Positions 1 through 7,522 of a DNA stretch of 64,000 nucleotides are shown one piece after another. The stretch comes from Chitinophaga sp. GbtcB8 (GTDB taxonomy: Bacteria > Bacteroidota > Bacteroidia > Chitinophagales > Chitinophagaceae). Position 1 is the stretch's first letter. Each line of letters starts with the position of its first letter. A model generated the notes under the pieces. The model searched no databases and was not told the origin of the DNA. It worked only from the letters and a program-made list of their open reading frames with translations. The stretch covers positions 49,218-113,217 of the forward strand of contig NZ_JAGXJN010000028.1 in the NCBI RefSeq assembly GCF_019091455.1, in the 5' to 3' direction. A program made the position numbers and the translations under genes.

Positions 1-1564
1 AATGCAGCGCCATCAGCACTTCCTGTAACCTGGCGGTAAAGCTGGCCGTTTGGTTGGCTGATTGATGGGGGGAAGGTACATCCGGCTTTACATTGCCAAA
101 AATAAAAGAGCGGTCCGGGTAGTCCAGCGTCCAGTTACTTGTAATATGCACGGGGCCATAATTTACCAGGAAAATAGCGGCATCCGTTCTGCCCTTGCCA
201 TAATCATTAACGGCATTTACAAAATTGGAGCGGGATGCTTTTTGATATTGTTTGCATTCTATTACCGCCACACCGGTTTCATGACCGCTGCCCTGGTTAA
301 TGCAAAAGCTGTAATCCGGCTGCATACTGTTTTCCCGGCTTTTGCCTGCCGGATTTTTAAGCGGGCTTCTTAACTCTGACCATAACGACAGCGGGCCGTC
401 TGCTGTTTCAAGCGTAGTGATATGCGTACCGGAAAATTTTAGCAGCAGCTGCCCGTCTGCATGGTGCATGGTTGGCTGCAAAGGCGCCATGGCCTTGTAT
501 AATAAGGTAAGCACCCACACGTTGTACAGGTCATAACGCTTTTTCCATTCCGGCAGGTTAAGGATGTCTATCAGCTCTTCTGCCAGCACATCGGCTTCTT
601 TTTCCGTAACAGGCAGGGTATTAAAATAAGCAGTTAGCTGCTGGTTTAATTTTTCAACGGCTTCATGCCTTGCAGAAAAGGGCATTACATCCAGCGATTC
701 AATGAATGCAGCTGCCGATTGCAGCATAAATGCCGGCCATGCATCGCTGGTAATGAAGTAAACATCTTTGAGGTCACGTTGTTCCGGGTCTTCTTTAAAA
801 GTATCGTCTGACCAGTACCTGGTTTTGTCTTTTACGGTTTCGCGTTTGTTGGAATAGCTTAGCTGTTCCGTTACCACGGCTTTCCATAACCGCATTACCT
901 GCGCCAGGTTACGGTCCAGGGCTTCATCATCTGTAGCGGGCAATACAATGTCCGGTGTAAGTATATCCCCTTTTTCTATGTAAGCGTCTACCCATTTTTT
1001 TACGCCTGCATCTTTTACTTTGTAAGTCCAGTTATGCGGGAACAGGTTTGATAGCTCCCTGAGCTTAGGCTCTTTCCATTCATAAAAAGTAAGCAGCTGT
1101 TTTAAATGCCGGTAGCGGCTAAGCACTTCTTTAAAATGCTCCACATCAAATTCCAGGTTCAACCCATGCCCTTCAAAATCAAAAACGATCTTTACGGTAT
1201 TGTTGGTGCTGGTAATGCCCTGCTGTTCAAATAGCTTGTAAATGTCCACCAGCATTTTAGTAAAAGGCTCCATGGTGCTGAACAACGCGCCCGTAAAGGC
1301 TTCTATTGAAATGTTATGGCTGCGCAGCACTTCTGTTAAGTGAATGGCCGGCGTTTCCGGCAGATCATTTTCAGCAGGCATATGGTCTACCAGCAGCGCC
1401 TCCATCAGGCTGCCGGTGCTGCCGGGCAGGGGCAGGTGTTGTATAATTTCGTATTCCAGTGCCCTGTCGTGGGTGTTACTTTCTACGGCAGTGTGTTGTT
1501 GAATGTGCTCCCATAATTCCCAGGAGGTAGTGAACAATACTGGTACGGTATCGGGCGTGTGCAT
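1..1564 (-). CDS. Large protein with PD-(D/E)XK nuclease-like motif, 3' end cut by window edge
   Basis: An open frame runs leftward from an ATG at 1564 and leaves the window after 521 codons with no stop. The product begins MHTPDTVPVLF and is hydrophilic, without signal peptide or membrane segment. Residues 416-418 read PDY and residues 436-438 read ECK, so D417, E436 and K438 have the D-x18-E-x-K layout of PD-(D/E)XK (restriction-endonuclease-like) folds. They are followed by a conserved-looking NDYGKG and a hydrophobic AAIFLVNYG strand. The first 400 residues match no family I recognise and are alpha-rich. A DNA- or RNA-cleaving role is inference from the motif only. The gene's neighbours on its 3' side lie outside the window. 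A competing reading is a structural protein with a chance motif. Confidence 0.75.
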   Translation of the reverse strand, partial: MHTPDTVPVLFTTSWELWEHIQQHTAVESNTHDRALEYEIIQHLPLPGSTGSLMEALLVDHMPAENDLPETPAIHLTEVLRSHNISIEAFTGALFSTMEPFTKMLVDIYKLFEQQGITSTNNTVKIVFDFEGHGLNLEFDVEHFKEVLSRYRHLKQLLTFYEWKEPKLRELSNLFPHNWTYKVKDAGVKKWVDAYIEKGDILTPDIVLPATDDEALDRNLAQVMRLWKAVVTEQLSYSNKRETVKDKTRYWSDDTFKEDPEQRDLKDVYFITSDAWPAFMLQSAAAFIESLDVMPFSARHEAVEKLNQQLTAYFNTLPVTEKEADVLAEELIDILNLPEWKKRYDLYNVWVLTLLYKAMAPLQPTMHHADGQLLLKFSGTHITTLETADGPLSLWSELRSPLKNPAGKSRENSMQPDYSFCINQGSGHETGVAVIECKQYQKASRSNFVNAVNDYGKGRTDAAIFLVNYGPVHITSNWTLDYPDRSFIFGNVKPDVPSPHQSANQTASFTARLQEVLMALH

Positions 1565-1794
1565 GGGGATAATTGTTTTGTAAACTGTTGGCAGAATTAA
1601 TTGTATTAAGTCCCGGCTGTCTGTCTTTGGGGTAAAGCGTTTATTAAGTTAAGACATTTTACCGGATTTCTATCTGCCCCTGTAAGTCAATTTTTTTTAC
1701 TACCTTCTCTGCTGATTGCAGCCTTTGAGCCAGTACTGTGCACTTTGAATGATCCCCACGAACCATCTTGTTTTATACCTAAAAAAAATTAACC

Positions 1795-2580
1795 ATGTCA
1801 ACACTGCAAACCAATTCTGTTGTATTTATCACCGGGGCTTTTGTAACGCATCACTGCTGGGATGAGTGGCGTGCTTATTTTGAAGCCAAGGGCTTTGATA
1901 CGGCAGCGCCGCCATGGCCTTTTAAGAATGGTACTGCACCGGAGCTAAGAAGCCGCCGCCCGGATGATACTGACCTTGCCGCCTTAACCTTAACCGCACT
2001 GATAGATTATTATGCAAAGATCGTGAATAACTACCCGCTGAAACCTATAGTGATCGGGCATTCGCTGGGCGGGTTAATAACACAGATCATTGTGAACCGT
2101 GACCTGGCCGCTGCCGGCGTGGCCATACATTCCGCACCTACACTCGGCGTGTTCCCCTACGAATTTAGCTTCCTGAAAGCAGGCTGGAAAGCATTGGGCT
2201 TATTTACTTCGGTAAAAAAAACTTACCTGATGTCTTTTGCAGACTGGCAGTACGCTTTTGTAAACGGTATGCCGCTGGAGGAACAGCAGGCGGCCTATGA
2301 ACAGTTTACTGTGCCGGAATCCAAGGTAGTGGCAAGGGGTGGCTTATCCGGCGCTGCCAAAGTGGATTATGCAAAGGGCCATGTACCGTTGCTGCTTACT
2401 GCCGGCAGCCAGGATAATATTATACCGGCACACCTGAACCTGCGCAATTTTAACAGGTACCATCAGAACGGATCAGTGCTGGACTATAAAGTATTTCCGG
2501 GGCGTAATCACTTTGTGCTGGGCCAGCCTACCTGGAAAGAGGATGCGGATTATATACTGGACTGGCTGGCCAATCAATAA
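1795..2580 (+). CDS. Alpha/beta hydrolase
   Basis: The 261-residue protein has the alpha/beta-hydrolase order of nucleophile, acid and base: Ser90 in GHSLGG, Asp207 in TAGSQDN and His239 in GRNHF. There is no signal peptide, so it should be cytoplasmic. The region around residues 110-190 is the variable cap and gives no substrate clue. The ATG at 1795 is preceded by an A-rich stretch typical of Bacteroidota translation starts rather than a Shine-Dalgarno site. The M20 gene follows after 52 nt on the same strand, so the two may be co-transcribed. Esterase, lipase or haloperoxidase-like activity are all possible. Confidence 0.88.
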   Translation: MSTLQTNSVVFITGAFVTHHCWDEWRAYFEAKGFDTAAPPWPFKNGTAPELRSRRPDDTDLAALTLTALIDYYAKIVNNYPLKPIVIGHSLGGLITQIIVNRDLAAAGVAIHSAPTLGVFPYEFSFLKAGWKALGLFTSVKKTYLMSFADWQYAFVNGMPLEEQQAAYEQFTVPESKVVARGGLSGAAKVDYAKGHVPLLLTAGSQDNIIPAHLNLRNFNRYHQNGSVLDYKVFPGRNHFVLGQPTWKEDADYILDWLANQ

Positions 2581-2632
2581 TATTTATTATCTTTTTACTT
2601 CCTAACGGCAATTACACGATAAGGCTTTACCC

Positions 2633-3802
2633 ATGAACGAGCATTTGTTTCAAAAACTGGTTACTATAAGACGGCAGCTGCACCAACACCCGGAGCTGGG
2701 CTTTGAAGAATTTAAAACTACGGCACTGGTGCAGGATCACCTGCTGGCTTTGGATATTCCGTTTGAAACAGTGGCTGTTACCGGGGTTATTGCCACCCTG
2801 CAAAAAGGTGAAGGGCCCGTGGTAGTGCTGCGTGCGGATATGGATGCGCTGCCTATTATGGAAGATACCGGCCTGCCTTACAGCTCAGTGCATGAACGCG
2901 TAATGCACGCCTGCGGGCATGATATACATACCACTATGTTACTGGGCGCTGCCTACCTGCTGAAAGAGCAGGAATTTAACGGCACGGTAAAGCTGGTATT
3001 TCAGCCATCGGAAGAGGGCAATGCCCGCAGCCCGGAAAAAGGTAAGTCCGGCGGGCAAATGATCATAGAAAGCGGAAAGCTCAATGACGCCAAAGCAGCC
3101 CTGGGCCTGCACGTACACCCCCTGCTGCCCCTGGGTACGCTGGGTTACAGGAACGGGGAAGCGCTGGCCAATGTGGGCAACTTTTTCATTCATGTAAATG
3201 GTAAAGGCGGGCATGCAGGCTCCCTGGAGCATGTAACAGACCCGGTGCTGATTAGCAGCCAGCTGATTGTAGCAGCGCAATCCATTATTTCCCATACCGC
3301 TACTATAGAGCCTGCCGTGCTGGCATTCACCAACATTGCCATTAACGGGGAGCCCAGTCATAACGTAATACCCAAAGGCGTGCTGCTGCAGGGATCCTTA
3401 AGAGCATTGAATATTGATACCTATAACCGGATAGTGGAAAAGCTGCAGGCCCTGATCAAGGGAATGGAAATTTCCTATGGCTGCAGCATTGTATTGGAAT
3501 TTACGGCTTATTATCCCAGCCTGCTGAATGATGCGCAGGTGCATCAGATGCTGGCGCCTGCACAGGAACAGGTGTTTGGCAAAAACAATGTAAAGGAAGG
3601 CACCGGCCAGCTGATAGCGGAAGATTTTTCTTTTTATTCAAGGCTTATGCCTTCACAATTCTATTTCTTAGGTGCGCAACAGGGAGATAATACTTCCTTT
3701 TTCCTGCACCACCCCAAAGTAACGTTTCATGAAGATTGTATGAAGCTGGGTGCGCCTTTCTTAGCCAATGGCGCACTGGACCTGATCCGGAGCTTTAGCT
3801 GA
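2633..3802 (+). CDS. M20 family metallo-amidohydrolase (N-acyl amino acid / hippurate hydrolase type)
   Basis: The 389-residue cytoplasmic enzyme has the full M20D signature: RADMDALP at 67-74, HACGHDIH at 92-99 (Cys94 and His96 as metal ligands), FQPSEEG with the Glu127/Glu128 base and ligand pair, a GLHVHP ligand near 160, and a late His near 358 in LHHPKVTFHED. GHAG near residue 196 belongs to the inserted dimerisation domain. The family removes acyl groups from N-acyl amino acids, including hippurate and indole-acetyl conjugates, using two metal ions. The exact substrate cannot be read from the sequence. It lies 52 nt after the alpha/beta hydrolase gene. Confidence 0.93.
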   Translation: MNEHLFQKLVTIRRQLHQHPELGFEEFKTTALVQDHLLALDIPFETVAVTGVIATLQKGEGPVVVLRADMDALPIMEDTGLPYSSVHERVMHACGHDIHTTMLLGAAYLLKEQEFNGTVKLVFQPSEEGNARSPEKGKSGGQMIIESGKLNDAKAALGLHVHPLLPLGTLGYRNGEALANVGNFFIHVNGKGGHAGSLEHVTDPVLISSQLIVAAQSIISHTATIEPAVLAFTNIAINGEPSHNVIPKGVLLQGSLRALNIDTYNRIVEKLQALIKGMEISYGCSIVLEFTAYYPSLLNDAQVHQMLAPAQEQVFGKNNVKEGTGQLIAEDFSFYSRLMPSQFYFLGAQQGDNTSFFLHHPKVTFHEDCMKLGAPFLANGALDLIRSFS

Positions 3803-3878
3803 CGATAGGGAAACATCAACCAAAGCGGTATTTGTTCTGTGCAAGCGGAAACGGGTAGCTTTACCCGGATTTTAACTT

Positions 3879-3897
3879 AAGTGAAAATTATTCACTT
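3879..3897. promoter_or_regulatory. Perfect palindrome AAGTGAA-N5-TTCACTT, candidate operator
   Basis: The two 7-nt arms are exact reverse complements with spacer AATTA. The site lies 57 nt upstream of the small membrane protein gene, whose downstream partner is a Crp/Fnr-type regulator. Crp-family proteins bind inverted repeats of this size, so autoregulation is a reasonable inference, but the half-site is not a known consensus. Confidence 0.35.
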
Positions 3898-3953
3898 TTA
3901 TTCTGCTGACATTTGTAACCAACAATAATAGTTCACCAGAAAACCATTAAACT

Positions 3954-4457
3954 ATGCAGCATCCCTTGTCTCTGCTTGGCACCATACACACGGCTATTTC
4001 TATTGTAGCGCTTGTTTTTGCCGCTATTGCGCTTGTCCGCAGCGGTAAAATTGAGCCTTACAGCCCCAATGGTAAATACTACAGCATTTTTACTGCTTTG
4101 GGCTGTATCACAGCATTCGGCCTTTCCAGGGCAGGCGGTTTTAATCCCGGCCATGCGCTGGCTATTCTGATCCTGGTGCTGCTGGCAGTGGCTTACTTTG
4201 TTGGCAGCCGGCCTGCCGCAGCGGGCTGGGGCGCCTATCTCATTGTTTTTTGCATGTACACTACCTTGCTGTTGTCGCTGCTCCCTGCTGTTAATGAAAC
4301 GTTTACCCGGGTGCCGCTCTCACATCCGCTGGCTACGGATATTAATTCTCCAGCTATTCAAAACACCCTGAAAGGATTACTTTTGGTATATGTAATAAGC
4401 CTGGTGCTGCAGTTCCGCCATATCTGGAAAGGGCGGCAGGTGGCAGCCAGCAAATGA
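3954..4457 (+). CDS. Small four-helix membrane protein, unknown function
   Basis: The 167-residue product has about four hydrophobic helices (roughly residues 8-27, 43-62, 70-112 as a split pair, and 138-157) and a short basic tail. It has no catalytic motif or recognisable family signature. It precedes a Crp/Fnr-type regulator by 15 nt, so the two are probably one transcript, and the regulator may respond to whatever state this protein influences. The start at ATG 3954 follows an AT-rich leader containing a 19-nt palindrome. Confidence 0.75.
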   Translation: MQHPLSLLGTIHTAISIVALVFAAIALVRSGKIEPYSPNGKYYSIFTALGCITAFGLSRAGGFNPGHALAILILVLLAVAYFVGSRPAAAGWGAYLIVFCMYTTLLLSLLPAVNETFTRVPLSHPLATDINSPAIQNTLKGLLLVYVISLVLQFRHIWKGRQVAASK

Positions 4458-4472
4458 TAAAAATTAATTTTG

Positions 4473-5072
4473 ATGGCTTTGGAAAACAGACCGGATACAT
4501 TATTCAACATGCTTACCAGCTTTTCTGCACTCTCTGAATCACTGATTACAGAGAGTTTGCCATTCTGGTACACGCGTAAAATAGGTAAGGGTGATTTTTT
4601 TAACATGCAGAACGTGGTTTGCAATGACCTGGGCCTGGTGGTAAAAGGTATGTTCCGCATTTATTACAATGATCCGCAAACGGATGAGGAAAAGAACATT
4701 TTCTTTTTTTCAGAGAACCAGTTCATTGTTTCGTTCCGGAGCTTTATTACCCGCTATCCCTGTGCTTATTATATACAGGCTATGGAAGATGCGGAAATAG
4801 TGTCTATCTCTTACCAGCACCTGTACCAGCTGTATGAAAAGTTCCCGGAATGGGAGCGGTTCGGGCGGCTGCTGGCAGAGCTGTTCTTCAATTATTCTCA
4901 GGGGCGCACAGAGGAATTTTTATTCTATAGCCCGGAAGAGCGTTACCTGAAGCTGGTAGAGGAGCATCCAAATATCATCAGCCGTATACCGGCTTACCAC
5001 ATTTCTTCTTACCTGGGTATTACTAACCCCTCATTGAGCAGGATCCGGAAACGGATTGCCGGCGCTAAATAA
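4473..5072 (+). CDS. Crp/Fnr family transcriptional regulator
   Basis: The product is about 199 residues. The N-terminal 120 residues form a cyclic-nucleotide-binding-type beta-roll (IGKGDFFNMQNVVCNDLGLVV, with later LYQLYEKFPEWERFGRLLAE as the dimerisation helix). The C-terminus ends in a short helix-turn-helix, YLGITNPSLSRIRKRI, typical of Bacteroidota Crp homologues. The N-terminal Fnr cysteine cluster is absent, so an Fe-S oxygen sensor is unlikely. I prefer the ATG at 4473 over the TTG one codon upstream. The gene follows the membrane protein gene closely and ends one base before a large palindromic repeat. Confidence 0.88.
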   Translation: MALENRPDTLFNMLTSFSALSESLITESLPFWYTRKIGKGDFFNMQNVVCNDLGLVVKGMFRIYYNDPQTDEEKNIFFFSENQFIVSFRSFITRYPCAYYIQAMEDAEIVSISYQHLYQLYEKFPEWERFGRLLAELFFNYSQGRTEEFLFYSPEERYLKLVEEHPNIISRIPAYHISSYLGITNPSLSRIRKRIAGAK

Positions 5073-5200
5073 TGGAATGTAAAATGTAAAATTTTAAATC
5101 ATAAATGTAAAAGCGGAATGCAGCGATTAGGTCCAGGCCTGACTTCGCTGCATTCCACTTTTACATTTAAAATTTTACATTTATGATTTTACATTTTAAC
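5073..5200. repeat. Long intergenic palindrome of the ATGTAAAA-word family (copy 1)
   Basis: The space between the convergent Crp/Fnr and metalloprotease genes is filled by a long inverted repeat. The inner stem pairs GTAAAAGCGGAATGCAGCG with a near-perfect complement (18 of 19) across a loop. The outer arms repeat the words ATGTAAAA, TTTTAAAT and CATAAAT in both directions. The same arm occurs at 35486-35586. The position suggests a bidirectional terminator; the second copy shows it is a dispersed element. Confidence 0.8.
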
Positions 5201-5204
5201 AAGC

Positions 5205-6428
5205 TTACCAGGAGCCGCCGCTGCTGCCATAACAAATGCTGGTTTGCTGGCCATTGGCTACGCCGTTCACACTAACTATCGTTAACGTTGCACCTGCCGC
5301 AGAGCTGAAGGTGCTGTTATGTATAACACCGGTGGTGTTGATATAAGTAGTAGGAGCGGTAACAGTGAAGGTAATATCTGCAGAAATATTAAAGCTGCCG
5401 GAAGAGGTAATGTGCGGTGAGGAAGCGCCGTTTGATTGCCCGTTGGCAGAAAGAGAGATCTGCGCACCTGCGCCATTAGCCATATTATTCCAGGATACAG
5501 CTCCGCTGAAGGTGGCCCTTGCCACTACTATATCACCCACATGCCCGTTCACCGCGCCATAGCTGGCAGCAATGCCGGTGCAGCTGTTAGTAAATAAGGT
5601 GTATGCTGCATAAGGCGTACCATACAGGTACTGCAGCGCCACTCTGTCATTGATGTTAAACTGCCGGCCATTCGTAATGTTGGTGCCCATGCAGGCCAGC
5701 ATCCAACTGCCGGCATCTTCTGTTGAAGGGGTGCCGGGAATCTGTACAGCGCCGTAAACGCTTTCACCTTCACTGCCGCCAACAGAGCAGCTGTAGGAGC
5801 GGTTCATCCAGTCTGTATGGCGGAAACCAATGCAGTGCCCCATTTCATGCGCAATTACACTGGCTGCAAAGTTCACATTAGGTGTAGCGCCTAAACCTCC
5901 GGAAGAAGTGTTGATCAAAATACTGCTAAAGGGATTGCCACTGGCATCCGGCGGGCCGCTTGCGCCCCATACACCCGCGTCCAGGAAGGCGCCGTTAATG
6001 TTAATGTCGCCGGTAGTGGATACCCGCTGAAAGGTAAGCCGCAGGTTCAGCGCATTGTACTGGCTAATGGCAGCATCTACCGATGCTATGTAGCTGGCCG
6101 GTAAGCCGGATGCATTCACCGCAATAACCCGGGGCAGGCCGGTTACCAGGTTATTGGTGCGGTATTGCTCCGTACGGGCAATAACCAGGGTAGGGGAAGT
6201 GCTGGGATGATCCAGGCTTTTTTCAGACAGGAAAATGTCAGATTCCACCATGTAACCGCCTTCGGCTTTGCGGATGTTTACAGTGGAATACCCCAGGGCT
6301 TTTACTTTGGCTTTAATTTCTTCAGAAACAGTTTCACTACGGGAATCGGGTTTTTGTTCTTTTCTGCAGGCTACAATAAAAATAACCGCGATCAGTAACG
6401 CGGTTACAATTTGAGGAATTGCTTTCAT
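5205..6428 (-). CDS. Secreted zinc metalloprotease, M57 / dual-action HEIGH family
   Basis: The 407-residue precursor starts with a lipoprotein signal ending IVAC (Cys21), so it is probably anchored on the cell envelope. The zinc-binding metzincin motif is complete: His194, Glu195, His198 and His204 in HEMGHCIGFRH, followed by TDW. The region upstream (TRNLVTGLPRVI-like, residues 90-150) matches the M57 layout. The C-terminal 120 residues are Ser/Thr/Gly/Asn-rich beta sequence ending GSSGGSW and may be a carbohydrate- or surface-binding module. The gene stands alone between two intergenic signals and is convergent with the Crp/Fnr regulator gene. Confidence 0.9.
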   Translation of the reverse strand: MKAIPQIVTALLIAVIFIVACRKEQKPDSRSETVSEEIKAKVKALGYSTVNIRKAEGGYMVESDIFLSEKSLDHPSTSPTLVIARTEQYRTNNLVTGLPRVIAVNASGLPASYIASVDAAISQYNALNLRLTFQRVSTTGDININGAFLDAGVWGASGPPDASGNPFSSILINTSSGGLGATPNVNFAASVIAHEMGHCIGFRHTDWMNRSYSCSVGGSEGESVYGAVQIPGTPSTEDAGSWMLACMGTNITNGRQFNINDRVALQYLYGTPYAAYTLFTNSCTGIAASYGAVNGHVGDIVVARATFSGAVSWNNMANGAGAQISLSANGQSNGASSPHITSSGSFNISADITFTVTAPTTYINTTGVIHNSTFSSAAGATLTIVSVNGVANGQQTSICYGSSGGSW

Positions 6429-6572
6429 AGTACTAAAAAGGTTTTAATTGAGGGTTGATGGGTTACAAGTAAAAAGAGTTCTCCTGAATATACGCATAAT
6501 TGTTATGATGCCGGAAAATAACTTCTTATACTTGTAGTATTGATCCACGTTCTTCACTAAAAAACAGAGAGT

Positions 6573-7349
6573 ATGTCTGCTAATCCGATCTTCCAGGGAC
6601 AGGTAGCTATTGTTACCGGCGCAGGGCAGGGTATAGGTTATGAGATCTGCCGGCAGCTGGTACAGCAGGGTGCACAGGTATTGTTAAATGATGTAGATGC
6701 AGCACTGGCGCAACAGGCCGCCCATAATATTGACAGCACAGGAAAAGTTTGTATCGGTATAGGCGGTAACGTTGCAGAGATAACGTTCATTCAGCAGCTG
6801 GTGCAAACAGCAGTGGACCGTTTTGGCCGGCTGGATATAGCTATTGGCAACGCGGGCATTACTTTATTCGGTGATTTTTTTACTTATCCTGAAACCGATT
6901 TTTATAAAGTGCTGCAGGTGAACCTGGGTGGTAATTTCTTTTTAGCGCAGGCTGCTGCCAAACAAATGAAACAGCAGGGCGGGGGCGGCGCCATCCTGTT
7001 CACCTCCTCGGTTACCGGTCACCAGGCGCATAAACATTTAGCCGTTTACGGTATGACGAAAGCTGCATTGGAAATGCTGGCCAAAAGCCTGGTAGTAGAG
7101 CTATCCGCTTTTGGCATTAATATAAATGCCATTGCACCCGGCGCTACGCTTACGGAAAGAACTACTTCTGAGGCAGATTATGAAAAGATCTGGTCGCGGT
7201 TAACACCTATGGGCCGCCCCGCCACCACCGCAGATATTGCGCATGCTGCATTGTTCCTGGTATCGCCGCATGCCAAACATATTACAGGGCAAAGCCTGGT
7301 CATAGACGGCGGCTGGACCTCCGTGAGCCCATCGCCTTACGATGAATAA
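6573..7349 (+). CDS. Short-chain dehydrogenase/reductase
   Basis: The 258-residue classical SDR has the cofactor motif TGAGQGIG at 15-22, NAG at 93-95, and the catalytic Ser146-x12-Tyr159-x3-Lys163. The acidic residue Asp40 at the end of the second strand (LLND) favours NAD(H) over NADP(H). The C-terminal ITGQSLVIDGGW is the usual tetramer-interface tail. FabG-like ketoacyl reductase, glucose dehydrogenase and sugar or secondary-alcohol dehydrogenase are all compatible. The gene has no close partner, so the substrate cannot be inferred. Confidence 0.92.
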   Translation: MSANPIFQGQVAIVTGAGQGIGYEICRQLVQQGAQVLLNDVDAALAQQAAHNIDSTGKVCIGIGGNVAEITFIQQLVQTAVDRFGRLDIAIGNAGITLFGDFFTYPETDFYKVLQVNLGGNFFLAQAAAKQMKQQGGGGAILFTSSVTGHQAHKHLAVYGMTKAALEMLAKSLVVELSAFGININAIAPGATLTERTTSEADYEKIWSRLTPMGRPATTADIAHAALFLVSPHAKHITGQSLVIDGGWTSVSPSPYDE

Positions 7350-7522
7350 AACACAGCTCACAAAAAACTGCTGCCATTTATCCTCCATATTCGCCACTTC
7401 ATCAATGAAAGGGCGTGTGCGGCTTTTATTTGTATGAACACCGTATTAATTTACAGGCTGTAACCATTGCCACGTATGGTTTTCCGCTGTTCTTTACCGT
7501 TTAAAATTAATGATTTCGTAAT

